A stretch of DNA of 40,588 bases, taken from an uncultured Ruminococcus sp. Lineage in GTDB: Bacteria > Bacillota > Clostridia > Oscillospirales > Ruminococcaceae. Below are positions 17,369 to 25,521 of the stretch, one piece after another; position 1 is the stretch's first letter; each line of letters begins with the position of its first letter. The stretch is taken from contig CANQVK010000023.1 of the NCBI GenBank assembly GCA_947627275.1, forward strand, positions 1 to 40,588, given 5' to 3'. A program made the position numbers and the translations under genes. The notes beneath the pieces were generated by a model. That model saw only the letters and a list, made by a program, of their open reading frames with translations, was not told where the DNA came from and did no database searches.

Positions 17369-17980
17369 TTATTCGTCGTATTTACGTACACGCAGCTTTG
17401 CGCCGAGAGATTCTGCGACTGTCCTTGCGGCGTTTATCTGTTCTGCGGAGATAACGTCCACAACGGACATAACGACTTCTGAACTGCCGATTTTAACGCA
17501 GTCGGCAGTAAATTTCTGCATTGCCTCCCATGCGTTCTCAAATTTCGGGCGTGTGACTGCCATATATTCGTCTTTAGTACCTGCATTAAGGCTTATGGAA
17601 ATTATGTCGATAACGCTGCAAAGCTCCTCCGCTATGGAGCGTCCGTTGATAAGATCGCCCAGACCGTTGGTGTTTATGCGGAGTTTAACGCCGTTCGCTT
17701 TTGATCTGAGCCATTCAGCCGTTTCGATAAGAACATCGAGACGGCAGGTCGGTTCGCCGTATCCGCAGAAAACTATCTCGCTGTATTTGGAAAGTTCGCG
17801 TTTTTGCAGGTCGGCAAGGATCTCGTCCATTGAAGGCTCATGCTCCAGCCAAAGCGGATCTGAACCGTATGCGCCGTCAGCGTTATTCCTTATGCAGAAT
17901 GTACAAGCGCAAGGACATTGATTTGTGAAATTCAGATAAAGATTATTTCCGACTTCATATGAAATTGTCATTGCTTTCAT
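17369..17980 (-). CDS. TatD-family-associated radical SAM protein
   Basis: 203 residues. The cluster-binding motif is C22-x3-C26-x2-C29 (QCPCACTFCIRN). It is followed by FCGYGEPTCRLD and the SAM-binding RINTNGLGDL. The short length and N-terminus (LYLNFTNQCPCACTFC) fit the TIGR04038-type family, whose members usually lie next to tatD. Here tatD is 3.2 kb away on the other strand (21174). The ATG has GGAGGT 7 bp upstream. It follows alanine racemase by 12 bp. The reaction is unknown. Confidence 0.85.
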   Translation of the reverse strand: MKAMTISYEVGNNLYLNFTNQCPCACTFCIRNNADGAYGSDPLWLEHEPSMDEILADLQKRELSKYSEIVFCGYGEPTCRLDVLIETAEWLRSKANGVKLRINTNGLGDLINGRSIAEELCSVIDIISISLNAGTKDEYMAVTRPKFENAWEAMQKFTADCVKIGSSEVVMSVVDVISAEQINAARTVAESLGAKLRVRKYDE

Positions 17981-17992
17981 GTTTTACCTCCA

Positions 17993-19129
17993 TTAGTATA
18001 TGTATATTCTCGGAACTCTTTTTGAGATTCCGCACACTACTTCGTAGCCTATCGTACCGTACAGAGAAGCGAGTTCATCGGCGGTTATACGTTCTTCTCC
18101 GTCACGTCCGATAAGAGTCGCTATGTCGCCCGAGCATGCTTCGGGAACGGCTGAAACGTCTATCATCAGTTGATCCATACATACTCTGCCGACTATTTTA
18201 CAGCGTTTGCCGTGTACGAGAATTTCGCCTTTTGAGGAAAGCAGCCGTGAATAGCCGTCCGCATAGCCTATGGTCACTGTAGCGATACGCATTTCCTTTT
18301 CGGCGGTGAAAGTTCTGCCGTAGCTGATACAAGTTCCCGCTTTAACGGTCTTGACCTGAGAGATCACGGCTTTAAGCTCCATGACAGGCTCGAGTCCGTC
18401 CGGAATAGGCAGACCCGCGTCGGGGTGAAGTCCGTAGAGGATTATACCGGCTCTTGCAAGGGTGCTTTTAGGCGTGTTTCTGTAGCAGGCGGCGGCGCTG
18501 TTCATGAAGTGGACATGCGGCAGACGTGCGCCGTTTTTCAGAAGAATTTCATATGTATCGAGTATAAAATTCTCCTGACGGTCGGTGTAGGAAATATTGT
18601 CAGGCAAATCGCTGTCGGCTGCGGCAAAGTGAGTGTAAATGCCCTCGACAGAGATCTTGCCGATATTCATTATTCGGAGAATTTCGGCGGCGCAGTCCTC
18701 GGGCAGGTCGTATTTAAGACCGATACGTCCCATGCCCGTATCTATTTTTATGTGGCAGCGTATAGGTTCGGGAGTATTTTTAGACAGAGCTTCGGCATAT
18801 TCGGCGGAAACAACGCCTTGTATTATGTTGTACATGGAAATCTCATGGGCGTATTCCGGAGGAGTGTAGCCGAGAATGAGTATATCTGCATTGGGACAGA
18901 AGCCTCTTACTGCGATAGCCTCGTCAAGGTTGGAAACGGCAAAATATTTAACGCCGCAGTCGCCCGCAAGACAGCGTATGATTTGTTCGTCTCCGTGACC
19001 GTAAGCGTCCGCCTTAACGACCGCCATAACTTCGGTAGGAGGGGAGTTCAGACTTTTTATGATACTGTAGTTTTTTCTAAGTTGGGGCAGAGAGACCTCA
19101 GCCCATGCACGTTTCAGATATGGCTTCAT
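17993..19129 (-). CDS. alr: Alanine racemase
   Basis: 378 residues, the usual length. The PLP lysine is Lys39 in VVKADAYGHG, the catalytic-tyrosine region is CISYGRTF, and the C-terminal GRVCMDQLMIDVS motif is present. It interconverts L- and D-alanine for peptidoglycan. AAAGGA precedes the start. It is divergent from the SLOG gene and likely co-transcribed with the radical SAM gene downstream. Confidence 0.95.
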   Translation of the reverse strand: MKPYLKRAWAEVSLPQLRKNYSIIKSLNSPPTEVMAVVKADAYGHGDEQIIRCLAGDCGVKYFAVSNLDEAIAVRGFCPNADILILGYTPPEYAHEISMYNIIQGVVSAEYAEALSKNTPEPIRCHIKIDTGMGRIGLKYDLPEDCAAEILRIMNIGKISVEGIYTHFAAADSDLPDNISYTDRQENFILDTYEILLKNGARLPHVHFMNSAAACYRNTPKSTLARAGIILYGLHPDAGLPIPDGLEPVMELKAVISQVKTVKAGTCISYGRTFTAEKEMRIATVTIGYADGYSRLLSSKGEILVHGKRCKIVGRVCMDQLMIDVSAVPEACSGDIATLIGRDGEERITADELASLYGTIGYEVVCGISKRVPRIYIY

Positions 19130-19190
19130 ATTGCCGCCGTCCTTTCAGTACGGAATTTTATTAAAAAACAGTTACAAGCTGAAAAAATGC

Positions 19191-19219
19191 TTGCAAAATT
19201 TTTCATAATATGCTACAAT
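19191..19219 (+). promoter_or_regulatory. Promoter of the SLOG-family gene
   Basis: TTGCAA (19191-19196), a 17-bp spacer and TACAAT (19214-19219) with TG one base before. Transcription should begin at about 19226, which rules out the ATG at 19224 as a start. Confidence 0.65.
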
Positions 19220-19259
19220 TAACATGTATGTAATTTATATGCAGATAGGAAATAGATAT

Positions 19260-19955
19260 ATGTTTTATTCAAATGTAACGGGACTTCCTGTTTATTCCAC
19301 GCTTGAAGTCTGCATACGGCGTGAAACCGCAGTTTGCGTAACAGGTCATCGTGAAAAGCTCATTGCGCCTTACAGGGACGACCCCGATATGCTGGGAATA
19401 ACCCGTACCGCTGTGAAGCTGATGCTTGAACGGTATATTGACATAGTAATGGATAAGGGCTATACCACGCTCATTTCGGGACTTGCCGAGGGAACCGATC
19501 TCTGGGCGGCGGATTACGTTATTTCGCGTAAAAGATTTGCTTCCGAGTGTAAATTGATAGGTATAATGCCGTACTTAAAACATGCAAACGGCTTTAGCGC
19601 GGAGAATACGGAGCTTCTTAAACGTGTGGAGCGTCATGCCGATCTGCTTATCACTACATGCGATAACCGAAATATGATATACGGGAAAACAGTTGGCTCC
19701 AACGCAGACCCGCACGTTTACCGTGACAGAAATTTCTTTATGGTGGATAATTCTGCGGCGGTTATTGCTTTCCACAGCGAAGCGTCGGCGCATTCAGGGA
19801 CAGGGCAGACGGTAAGATATGCCGAACGACTGGGTAAACCGATATTCAGTTTCGGGATAGACGACGTTTACAATGTCATTGACAGCGCCGGACCTGACAA
19901 GGCGGCGATATTCGAGGCGCTGAAAAGCATTAAGTTCAGCGTTCCGAAGCCCTGA
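19260..19955 (+). CDS. SLOG/DUF1273-like nucleotide-binding protein
   Basis: 231 residues. An N-terminal segment reads CVTGHRE, followed by an ISGLAEGTDLWAADYV motif, the signature of the SLOG (DprA/LOG-like Rossmann) superfamily group that includes YspA/DUF1273. Such proteins are thought to bind nucleotides or nucleotide-derived ligands; no enzyme activity can be assigned. The start was placed at 19260 because AGGAAA lies about 9 bp upstream and because the promoter places the transcript start near 19226. The first 30 residues before CVTGHRE are unusual and could be trimmed. Confidence 0.75.
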   Translation: MFYSNVTGLPVYSTLEVCIRRETAVCVTGHREKLIAPYRDDPDMLGITRTAVKLMLERYIDIVMDKGYTTLISGLAEGTDLWAADYVISRKRFASECKLIGIMPYLKHANGFSAENTELLKRVERHADLLITTCDNRNMIYGKTVGSNADPHVYRDRNFFMVDNSAAVIAFHSEASAHSGTGQTVRYAERLGKPIFSFGIDDVYNVIDSAGPDKAAIFEALKSIKFSVPKP

Positions 19956-20267
19956 ATTATATTATAGCACAATTTCAGAATTTTGCAAGTGTTTTTTATA
20001 ACTTATGCGGATTAACACAGGGATTCACAAGGAACGATGATAGCCGTCCTATTATCGAGCTTTTAAGTAGGTTTTACGTTTTGTTTAACGACAGCGTTCA
20101 ACATTTCTTAACATTGTGCGATTGTTGAAATGTTGAAAACTCTGTTGATAAACTATTCTGCGTTATATTTTATTAACATTTACAGTTGGATAAATATTTT
20201 TATTCACAGTAAGTGAATATTCCATGCGAAAAAATATACCGATCGTTATTGAAGGGAGAATTTTATC
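19956..20267. other. Intergenic region with one inverted repeat
   Basis: 312 bp between the SLOG and LCP-like genes. The only clear structure is TTCAACATTTC mirrored exactly at 20127-20137 (left arm 20097-20107), separated by 19 bp. It may be an operator or hairpin. A shorter TTCAC/GTGAA pair lies at about 20203-20217. No convincing promoter was found, and no small gene. Confidence 0.5.
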
Positions 20268-21170
20268 ATGGCAAAGAAGAAAAAGAAATCAGGAAGTATT
20301 GCAGTACCATATCTTCTTACGATATTTATAGGGATTCTTGTTATAGGCGGCGGTACGTTCCTGCTCCTCCGTCATCTGGGAATACTGGGCGGCAGCGACG
20401 AACTGCCCGAACCTCCGAAAAGACAGGTTACTACTGTAAGCTATGCGGATAACCACACTATACTGTTTATTCTCGATGAACCGGATAAAAAAACTTCCTC
20501 CACATTTATGCTTATGAGGTCTGTGCCGAAGGACAAAAAGGTCGTGTTTATAGGAATACCGTCAAATACGATCGCGCTTGTCGGCGATGTCCAGCAGAGT
20601 ATATCCTCGGCTTACGAATCGGGCGGAGCTTCTTCGGCGGTCGAGTTTACACAGACTGTGTTTGGCGTGACTGTTGACAGGTATATGCGGCTGGATTCGG
20701 AGTCTCTTATAAAGGTATGCGATATACTCGGCGGCGTTACGTACCCCGTTTCCGAGGACATAGCGGGCTTTAACGGCGACGGTTCAGACCAGTACCTCAA
20801 TTCGGAGCAGGTGGAGAGGCTTATCACTTATTCGCTTTACGGCGACGGCGAGATAGAGCGTGCTTACGTAGTCGGCTCGGTTTTCTCCTCGATGCTAAAT
20901 CAGGCAAACGGCATGAGAGTTTCCGACAACCTTGATACAAGCTTCAATACGCTTGTAAATATGGTCGATACCAACATTACAGCAGTAGACTATAAAAAGC
21001 GCAAGGCAGCCATAAAAAATATGCTGAGCAAAGGCACAACGATAGGTACGTTCCTCATAATGGGCGGAGAAAAGGCTTATGAGGATTTTATACCTGATCA
21101 GGGCTTTATAGATGAGTTTAAAGAGAAGTATTACAGCTACGATGAGGGCGGCGACGAGGAAGATGAATAA
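20268..21170 (+). CDS. Divergent LytR-CpsA-Psr (LCP)-like membrane protein
   Basis: 300 residues, GAAGGGAG 8 bp before ATG. A lysine-rich start (KKKKKSG) and one membrane span (about residues 12-34) put the rest outside the cell. The extracellular part follows the LCP pattern: a VVFIGIPSNT segment where enzymes have IPRDT, FGVTVDRYMRLDSESLIKVCDILGGV, and LNSEQVERLITYSLYGDGEIERA. The arginine of IPRDT and the first arginines of the RxR/GRIxRQ region are absent. These bind the lipid pyrophosphate in LCP ligases, so catalysis of wall-polymer attachment is doubtful. The C-terminus is very acidic. It may be a regulatory or scaffolding homologue. Confidence 0.7.
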   Translation: MAKKKKKSGSIAVPYLLTIFIGILVIGGGTFLLLRHLGILGGSDELPEPPKRQVTTVSYADNHTILFILDEPDKKTSSTFMLMRSVPKDKKVVFIGIPSNTIALVGDVQQSISSAYESGGASSAVEFTQTVFGVTVDRYMRLDSESLIKVCDILGGVTYPVSEDIAGFNGDGSDQYLNSEQVERLITYSLYGDGEIERAYVVGSVFSSMLNQANGMRVSDNLDTSFNTLVNMVDTNITAVDYKKRKAAIKNMLSKGTTIGTFLIMGGEKAYEDFIPDQGFIDEFKEKYYSYDEGGDEEDE

Positions 21171-21173
21171 TAA

Positions 21174-21941
21174 ATGGTAAATATATTTGACACTCATGCC
21201 CACTACGCTGACCATGCCTTTGACGCAGACAGAACGGAGCTTCTCGAAAGACTTCCCAAAATGGGAGTCGCATATGTTATGCTTGCCTCCTCGTCGGTTG
21301 AGGATACGGCGGAAAATGCTGCTCTTGCCGGAAAATACGGGTATATTTACGCCGCCTCGGGAGTTCATCCCGAAAGCGTTGACACAAATCCCGAAAATTA
21401 TCTTGACATCGTGAGGTCGGCGGCTCTCGGTTCTGAAAAGGTAAGAGCGATAGGAGAGATCGGACTTGACTATCACTATGAGGGTTATTGCCGTGAGAAG
21501 CAGATGAAGCTTTTTGAGGAGCAGCTTGTGCTTGCCGGCGAGCTTGACCTGCCTGTGATAGTCCACAGCCGCGACGCCTGCGAGGACACCCTGAACATAC
21601 TTAAAAAGTATAGACCGAAGGGCGTCGTTCATTGTTTCAGCGGTTCGTCGGAAACGGCAAAGGAAATAATCAAGCTTGGTATGTATATAGGCTTTACGGG
21701 CGTTCTGACATTTAAAAATGCAAAAAAGGCTTTGAAGGCGTTGGCGGAAGTCCCCATTGACAAGCTGCTTCTGGAAACTGATTGTCCGTATATGGCGCCC
21801 GTGCCGTTTCGGGGCAAACGCTGCGACAGCTCGATGATAGCCTATACTGCGGCAGCTGCGGCAGAGGTAAAGGGCATGGACGTACAGGAGCTTATTGATA
21901 TTACCTGCGAAAACGGAAAAATATTTTACGGTATCAAATAG
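21174..21941 (+). CDS. tatD: TatD-family metal-dependent hydrolase (DNase)
   Basis: 255 residues. Metal-binding motifs are intact: DTHAHY at the start, GEIGLDYH, VIVHSRDA, VVHCFSG and LLETDCPY. Family members are 3'-5' exonucleases active on DNA and D-aminoacyl esters. It starts 3 bp after the LCP-like stop and is probably co-transcribed. The element at 21958 begins 16 bp after its stop. Confidence 0.95.
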   Translation: MVNIFDTHAHYADHAFDADRTELLERLPKMGVAYVMLASSSVEDTAENAALAGKYGYIYAASGVHPESVDTNPENYLDIVRSAALGSEKVRAIGEIGLDYHYEGYCREKQMKLFEEQLVLAGELDLPVIVHSRDACEDTLNILKKYRPKGVVHCFSGSSETAKEIIKLGMYIGFTGVLTFKNAKKALKALAEVPIDKLLLETDCPYMAPVPFRGKRCDSSMIAYTAAAAAEVKGMDVQELIDITCENGKIFYGIK

Positions 21942-21957
21942 TATGTAATTATTTTAA

Positions 21958-22286
21958 CATTGTCTACAACTTAAGCTAACTAATAACGGGATTCCAAAGG
22001 GACGGTGTCCCTTTGGCGGAGTCCAGAGGCAGCGCCTCTGGTGGGGTGTGGTGGTGCGGGTGTCCAGTGGACACCTCTGCGAAGCAGAAGCACCGACCGA
22101 GCCGACAGGCGAGACTCGAAGCCCTGCATAGCTTTTAAGCGCTCCGCAAAGGGTGAATTTCCAAACAGTCCGGCGGACTGTTTGGAAAGAGGGAACGCCC
22201 TGCAAGAGAGGGCGTTCCCTTATTAAGAACACGGTACGCCGTGACTTTAATAAAGAAAAGATAATCCCTATAAGTTGTGGATAGTG
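21958..22286 (+). mobile_element. Six-hairpin miniature element with terminal repeats and 10-bp target duplication
   Basis: Its terminal repeats are CATTGTCTACAACTTAAGC (left) and, on the minus strand, CACTATCCACAACTTAT (right). The flanks ATTATTTTAA (21948-21957) and ATCATTTTAA (22287-22296) match at 9/10, as for a target-site duplication. Inside are six successive near-perfect stem-loops: 21994-22016, 22023-22041, 22059-22075, 22076-22088, 22158-22188 and 22190-22220. Open frames on both strands through it are artefacts of the palindromes. It lies between tatD and the PP2C gene. Confidence 0.85.
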
Positions 22287-22309
22287 ATCATTTTAAGGAT
22301 GGATCTGCG

Positions 22310-23062
22310 ATGTACTATTGCTGCGGAATTACGGAAAAAGGCGTTATGCCTCATAATGAAGACGCTCTGCTGATCGGACGGCACGTTATGACCGCAGGCA
22401 TGATAGAGCAGCGTTTGGAGCCGCCGTTTATAATGGCAGTTTCAGACGGCGTATCAGGAGAAAATTCAGGCGAGATCGCATCTGCAATGTGCCTTGAGAG
22501 CGTAAGGAAGATCGAAGAACTGCGGAAAAGTCAGCTTCATGCAAGCCTTATGGAGATTCACGAAAAATTGGCGGAATACAGCCGCAACGCCCCCGAGAGC
22601 CGGAATATGCAGACAACTCTCTGCGGAATTGCCGTCGATGACGACGAAAGAGTCTGTGCGTTTAATGTGGGGGATTCCCGTTTATATCGTTTCCGCGAGG
22701 GCAGGCTCAGACAGCTTTCCAGAGATCAGTCGCTTGTGCAGCTTTTGTACGAGGAAGGCTCTATTACTCATGAGGAACGGAAAACCCATGTTCACAGGAA
22801 TATTATTTTCCCTGCATTCGGCAATATCAAGGACACTCCGAAAATAGACATCGAGGAGATAGAGGGCGGATTTGAATACGGCGATGTGCTTCTTATATGT
22901 TCGGACGGCTTGTCGGACTATCTTTCGACCCTCGATATTCAGGAGGTAATGGAGCTTCCCAAAAGTCTTACAGATCGTCTTGAAATGCTTGTAAAGACAG
23001 CTCTTGAACACGGCTGCGGCGATAATATTTCCGTAGCGGCAGCGCTGTTTATTGATAAATAA
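22310..23062 (+). CDS. PP2C-family protein serine/threonine phosphatase
   Basis: 250 residues. Metal-binding motifs are present: HNEDA (Asp18), MAVSDGVSG (Asp46), ICSDGLSDYL and GCGDNISVAA. The start was set at the ATG at 22310 (AAGGA 10 bp upstream); a longer frame from a GTG at 22277 would begin inside the mobile element's terminal repeat. Family members reverse Hanks-type kinase phosphorylation, but no kinase gene is in the window. The element inserted 23 bp upstream has probably replaced or displaced the original promoter. Confidence 0.9.
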   Translation: MYYCCGITEKGVMPHNEDALLIGRHVMTAGMIEQRLEPPFIMAVSDGVSGENSGEIASAMCLESVRKIEELRKSQLHASLMEIHEKLAEYSRNAPESRNMQTTLCGIAVDDDERVCAFNVGDSRLYRFREGRLRQLSRDQSLVQLLYEEGSITHEERKTHVHRNIIFPAFGNIKDTPKIDIEEIEGGFEYGDVLLICSDGLSDYLSTLDIQEVMELPKSLTDRLEMLVKTALEHGCGDNISVAAALFIDK

Positions 23063-23100
23063 AAGCAGATACGGCATATTGCGCTGAATCTGCTTTTTTA
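23062..23100. terminator. Bidirectional intrinsic terminator
   Basis: AAAGCAGAT (23062-23070) pairs with ATCTGCTTT (23088-23096), flanked by T-runs on the plus side and A-runs on the other. It lies between the convergent PP2C and folC genes. Confidence 0.8.
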
Positions 23101-23110
23101 TTTATATTTT

Positions 23111-24373
23111 TTATTTTAAAAGGTTTAAGGCTTCGGAAAATTCTTTATACATGTAAAGCGACCCCATAGCTATCAGCGGAAGATCATGCGTTTCAGCGTA
23201 ATGAACGCTTTTTCTCACGCCCTCCGCCACCGAACCGCAGGGAACAGCGGCAATGCCGTATGCGGTAAAGACATCGGCAAGAGCTTTGCTGTCCAATGCT
23301 CTCGGATTATCGGGAGCTGCCGTAAAGGCGGTATCCGTGAATTTTCCCAGTAATTCGGGATAAAGTCCGTATTCCTTATCAGCCATTACGCCTATGAGCA
23401 GTACGACTTTTCCGCTGAAATACGTTTCAATACTTTCTGCCGCGCGGATAATTCCGTCGGGATTGTGCGCGCCGTCGAAAATTATAAGCGGCTTTTCGGA
23501 AACTATCTCGAACCTGCCTTGGTTATGAGCCTTGGAAATTCCCGCGCTGACTGCGCTGTCGGGAATGGCGATACCTTCTTGACGCAGAATTTCTACTGCC
23601 GTCAGGACGTTGGCAAGATTAAAAGCCTGATATGTTCCGAGCATATGGGATTCCAGTATTCCGAAGCGGTTATGCCGAAAGACGGTCTTATGAATATTAC
23701 GGCTGACGACTTCGAGAGCTGAGTGGTCGGCAAGTGTTAGGGGGGAATTTTTTTCTGCGGCGGCAGCGGAGATAATTTCATATGCTTCGCTGTTGTTTCC
23801 GCCGTATAGGACAGGACGCTCCTGTTTGATGATCCCCGCCTTGTGCCGTGCTATCTCTTTGATCGTGCCTCCGAGAAAAGAGGAGTGGTCAACGGCAATA
23901 TTTGTAATGACTGAAAGCAGCGGCTTTTCGACTACGTTAGTGGAGTCCGTGTCGCCGCCCATGCCGCATTCGATCACAGCAATATCGCAGTTTCTCTGTC
24001 TGAAAAGCTCATATGCGGCGGCAGTCAGGACTTCAAATTCGGTGGGCTTGTCGGTCATATCCTCACATATGGGGATAAGTCTGCACAAAAGTTGGTCGAA
24101 CTCCGCAAGGGAAACTGCTTCGCCGTTTATGCGAAAGCTATCGGTAGCGTCCGTAAGAGTAGGGGAGGAGAAGCTTCCCACGGAATAGCCTGCTTCAGCG
24201 AGAACTGCGGACATCATTACGCCAAAAGAGCCTTTGCCGTTTGTGCCTGCAATGTGTATCACAGGGAGGGCGTTCTGCGGATCGCCGAGCCTTTTGCACA
24301 GCTCGGCAATGCGTTCAAGTCCCAGTTTGCTGCCTCTTTCAGAGGCTTTTTTCAGGTATTCAAAAGCGTTCAT
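23111..24373 (-). CDS. folC: Folylpolyglutamate synthase / dihydrofolate synthase
   Basis: 420 residues from the ATG at 24373; GTG and ATG codons at 24382 and 24379 are in frame and also possible. The ATP-binding loop is GTNGKGS (43-49). Further Mur-ligase-like motifs are ECGMGGDTDSTN, NIAVDHSSFLG and FDGAHNPDG. It adds glutamates to folates and may also make dihydrofolate. It follows folT by 21 bp on the same strand, so a folate riboswitch should control both. Confidence 0.93.
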   Translation of the reverse strand: MNAFEYLKKASERGSKLGLERIAELCKRLGDPQNALPVIHIAGTNGKGSFGVMMSAVLAEAGYSVGSFSSPTLTDATDSFRINGEAVSLAEFDQLLCRLIPICEDMTDKPTEFEVLTAAAYELFRQRNCDIAVIECGMGGDTDSTNVVEKPLLSVITNIAVDHSSFLGGTIKEIARHKAGIIKQERPVLYGGNNSEAYEIISAAAAEKNSPLTLADHSALEVVSRNIHKTVFRHNRFGILESHMLGTYQAFNLANVLTAVEILRQEGIAIPDSAVSAGISKAHNQGRFEIVSEKPLIIFDGAHNPDGIIRAAESIETYFSGKVVLLIGVMADKEYGLYPELLGKFTDTAFTAAPDNPRALDSKALADVFTAYGIAAVPCGSVAEGVRKSVHYAETHDLPLIAMGSLYMYKEFSEALNLLK

Positions 24374-24394
24374 GGTCATCACCGTACAGAAAAG

Positions 24395-24961
24395 TTATTT
24401 GTCAATTAATTTTTTAAGCTGAGCCATAAATGTCTTGTTTTTCATAAGCATACATATCAGCGTAAATTCCATAAGACCAATGCCGATATATGAAGGAATG
24501 CGGTATACAAGCAAAGAAAACGGCATAAGCGGAGGAAGAAAATGCAGTCCTGCCGATTTAATGAGAATCGAGCCGATAAGGTGGGCAAGTCCGACAGAAA
24601 AAGCAATATTAAGCGTCTGATTTTTTTTGAATAATTTCATTGAAACAAAGCCTGAGATGATGCCGATACTCATTGCACCGATGGCTACAACGGGATTTAT
24701 GGAATATCCTTTGAGAATACTTCCGATAATATCCGCACTCAGTCCGACAGCGCCGCCCACGAATGGTCCAAAGAAAATTCCTGCCATAATTACAGGCAGA
24801 TTTTCAAAGCTGATACGGATAGCGTCAGTAATGTTAAAGGCAAGAAATTTGCCAAAAACAATACTCAGAGCAACGAGAAGTCCTGAAACGATCATTACTC
24901 TTACGCTGCCGAAAAGCCGTAAATTGGCTGCCGCCGTGTTGTTTGAACTGTTTGTTATCAT
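24395..24961 (-). CDS. folT: Folate ECF transporter S component
   Basis: 188 residues, almost entirely hydrophobic with about six spans. The conserved middle FENLPVIMAGIFFGPFVGGAVG and the GLHFLPP-RIPSYIG region are typical of folate-type substrate-capture proteins of energy-coupling-factor transporters. The shared EcfA/A'/T module must be elsewhere. Its ATG comes 7 T's after a GGAGG site that is the 3' arm of a terminator-like hairpin. The THF riboswitch upstream supports the folate assignment. Confidence 0.93.
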   Translation of the reverse strand: MITNSSNNTAAANLRLFGSVRVMIVSGLLVALSIVFGKFLAFNITDAIRISFENLPVIMAGIFFGPFVGGAVGLSADIIGSILKGYSINPVVAIGAMSIGIISGFVSMKLFKKNQTLNIAFSVGLAHLIGSILIKSAGLHFLPPLMPFSLLVYRIPSYIGIGLMEFTLICMLMKNKTFMAQLKKLIDK

Positions 24962-24995
24962 AAAAAAACCTCCTTTCCCACTTATAGGAAGGAGG
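24962..24995 (-). terminator. Terminator/ribosome-site-masking hairpin before folT
   Basis: On the minus strand CCTCCTTCC (24995-24987) pairs with GGGAAAGGAGG (24979-24969) and is followed directly by seven T's and the folT ATG. The 3' arm is the ribosome binding site itself. The structure can therefore stop transcription or block translation. It is the expected output of the riboswitch at 25044-25143. Confidence 0.8.
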
Positions 24996-25043
24996 ATTTA
25001 GGGCATGAAGCGGCTGCTTCTTGCCTTTTAATTCTACATTTCT

Positions 25044-25143
25044 TAAAGCGGGATGCAAAATGTGAACCGCAGACAAACGTCTTTCGTCCTGTCGACAACT
25101 CCCCGTTCGGCAGGCACTTTACGAACACATTTTTACTCTTCAA
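25044..25143 (-). promoter_or_regulatory. Tetrahydrofolate (THF) riboswitch
   Basis: On the minus strand this region aligns with the known THF riboswitch architecture: a 5' AGAGTA-AATG block, TTCGTAAAGTGCCTGCCGAA, an ACAGGACGAA segment, and the 3' GCGGTTCACATTTTGCATCC block, which mirrors the reference GCGGUGAAUCAUUGCAUCC. The end stem pairs TTGAAG with CTTTAA. It lies 48 bp upstream of the terminator hairpin and just before folT-folC. The identification rests on memory of the consensus. Confidence 0.8.
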
Positions 25144-25192
25144 TATTTTTAGTCGGATGAAACGGCAAGCCTCCGATTTATCCGCCGAGTTT

Positions 25193-25221
25193 ATTATACT
25201 GCTATTGTGAGTATATGTCAA
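25193..25221 (-). promoter_or_regulatory. Consensus promoter of the folT-folC operon
   Basis: On the minus strand TTGACA (25221-25216), a 17-bp spacer and TATAAT (25198-25193). It gives a leader of about 225 nt holding the riboswitch and terminator. A small hairpin (CGGAT / ATCCG) lies between the promoter and the riboswitch. Confidence 0.88.
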
Positions 25222-25417
25222 TAGGAAAAAACAAGTTTATAACTTCTCCACATATTCCACATAGTTTTCAACATTTTTTTATTCAAATCATGGAAATAAT
25301 TTCCGCATACAGTTTCAATAACTTTAACACTTTAAATTGAATTTGTTTATTTTGAACATGAGAACAGCGTATATTTTGTAGCTGTTTACAAATATTTTTG
25401 AAATATTAATTAAATTC

Positions 25418-25446
25418 TTCACTTTTTTCTTGCTTTATGTTATAAT
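25418..25446 (+). promoter_or_regulatory. Promoter of the HAD-family gene
   Basis: TTCACT (25418-25423), a 17-bp spacer and TATAAT (25441-25446), about 75 bp before the TTG start at 25522. The rest of the divergent gap (25222-25417) is AT-rich, and nothing else is apparent. Confidence 0.6.
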
Positions 25447-25521
25447 TAAAAATATCTAAAGAAAGAATGTTCAAAGCTGTTCTTTCAGGCGATTTATTTC
25501 TGAAAAATGGGAGGGGATATT

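Noticed and set aside
21994..22220. Possible CRISPR-like array
   Set aside because: The units are different palindromes without a constant repeat or equal spacers, and there are no cas genes.
21954..22232. Open frames on both strands through the hairpin-rich element (73 and 92 codons)
   Set aside because: They arise from palindromic DNA inside a mobile element. There is no ribosome site, and the low-complexity product mirrors the repeats.
22277..22309. GTG at 22277 as the PP2C start
   Set aside because: It lies in the element's terminal repeat; the ATG at 22310 has a proper site and starts where the conserved domain begins.
25507..25521. ATG at 25507 as the HAD gene start
   Set aside because: It has no ribosome site and contains the GGGAGGGG that serves the TTG at 25522.
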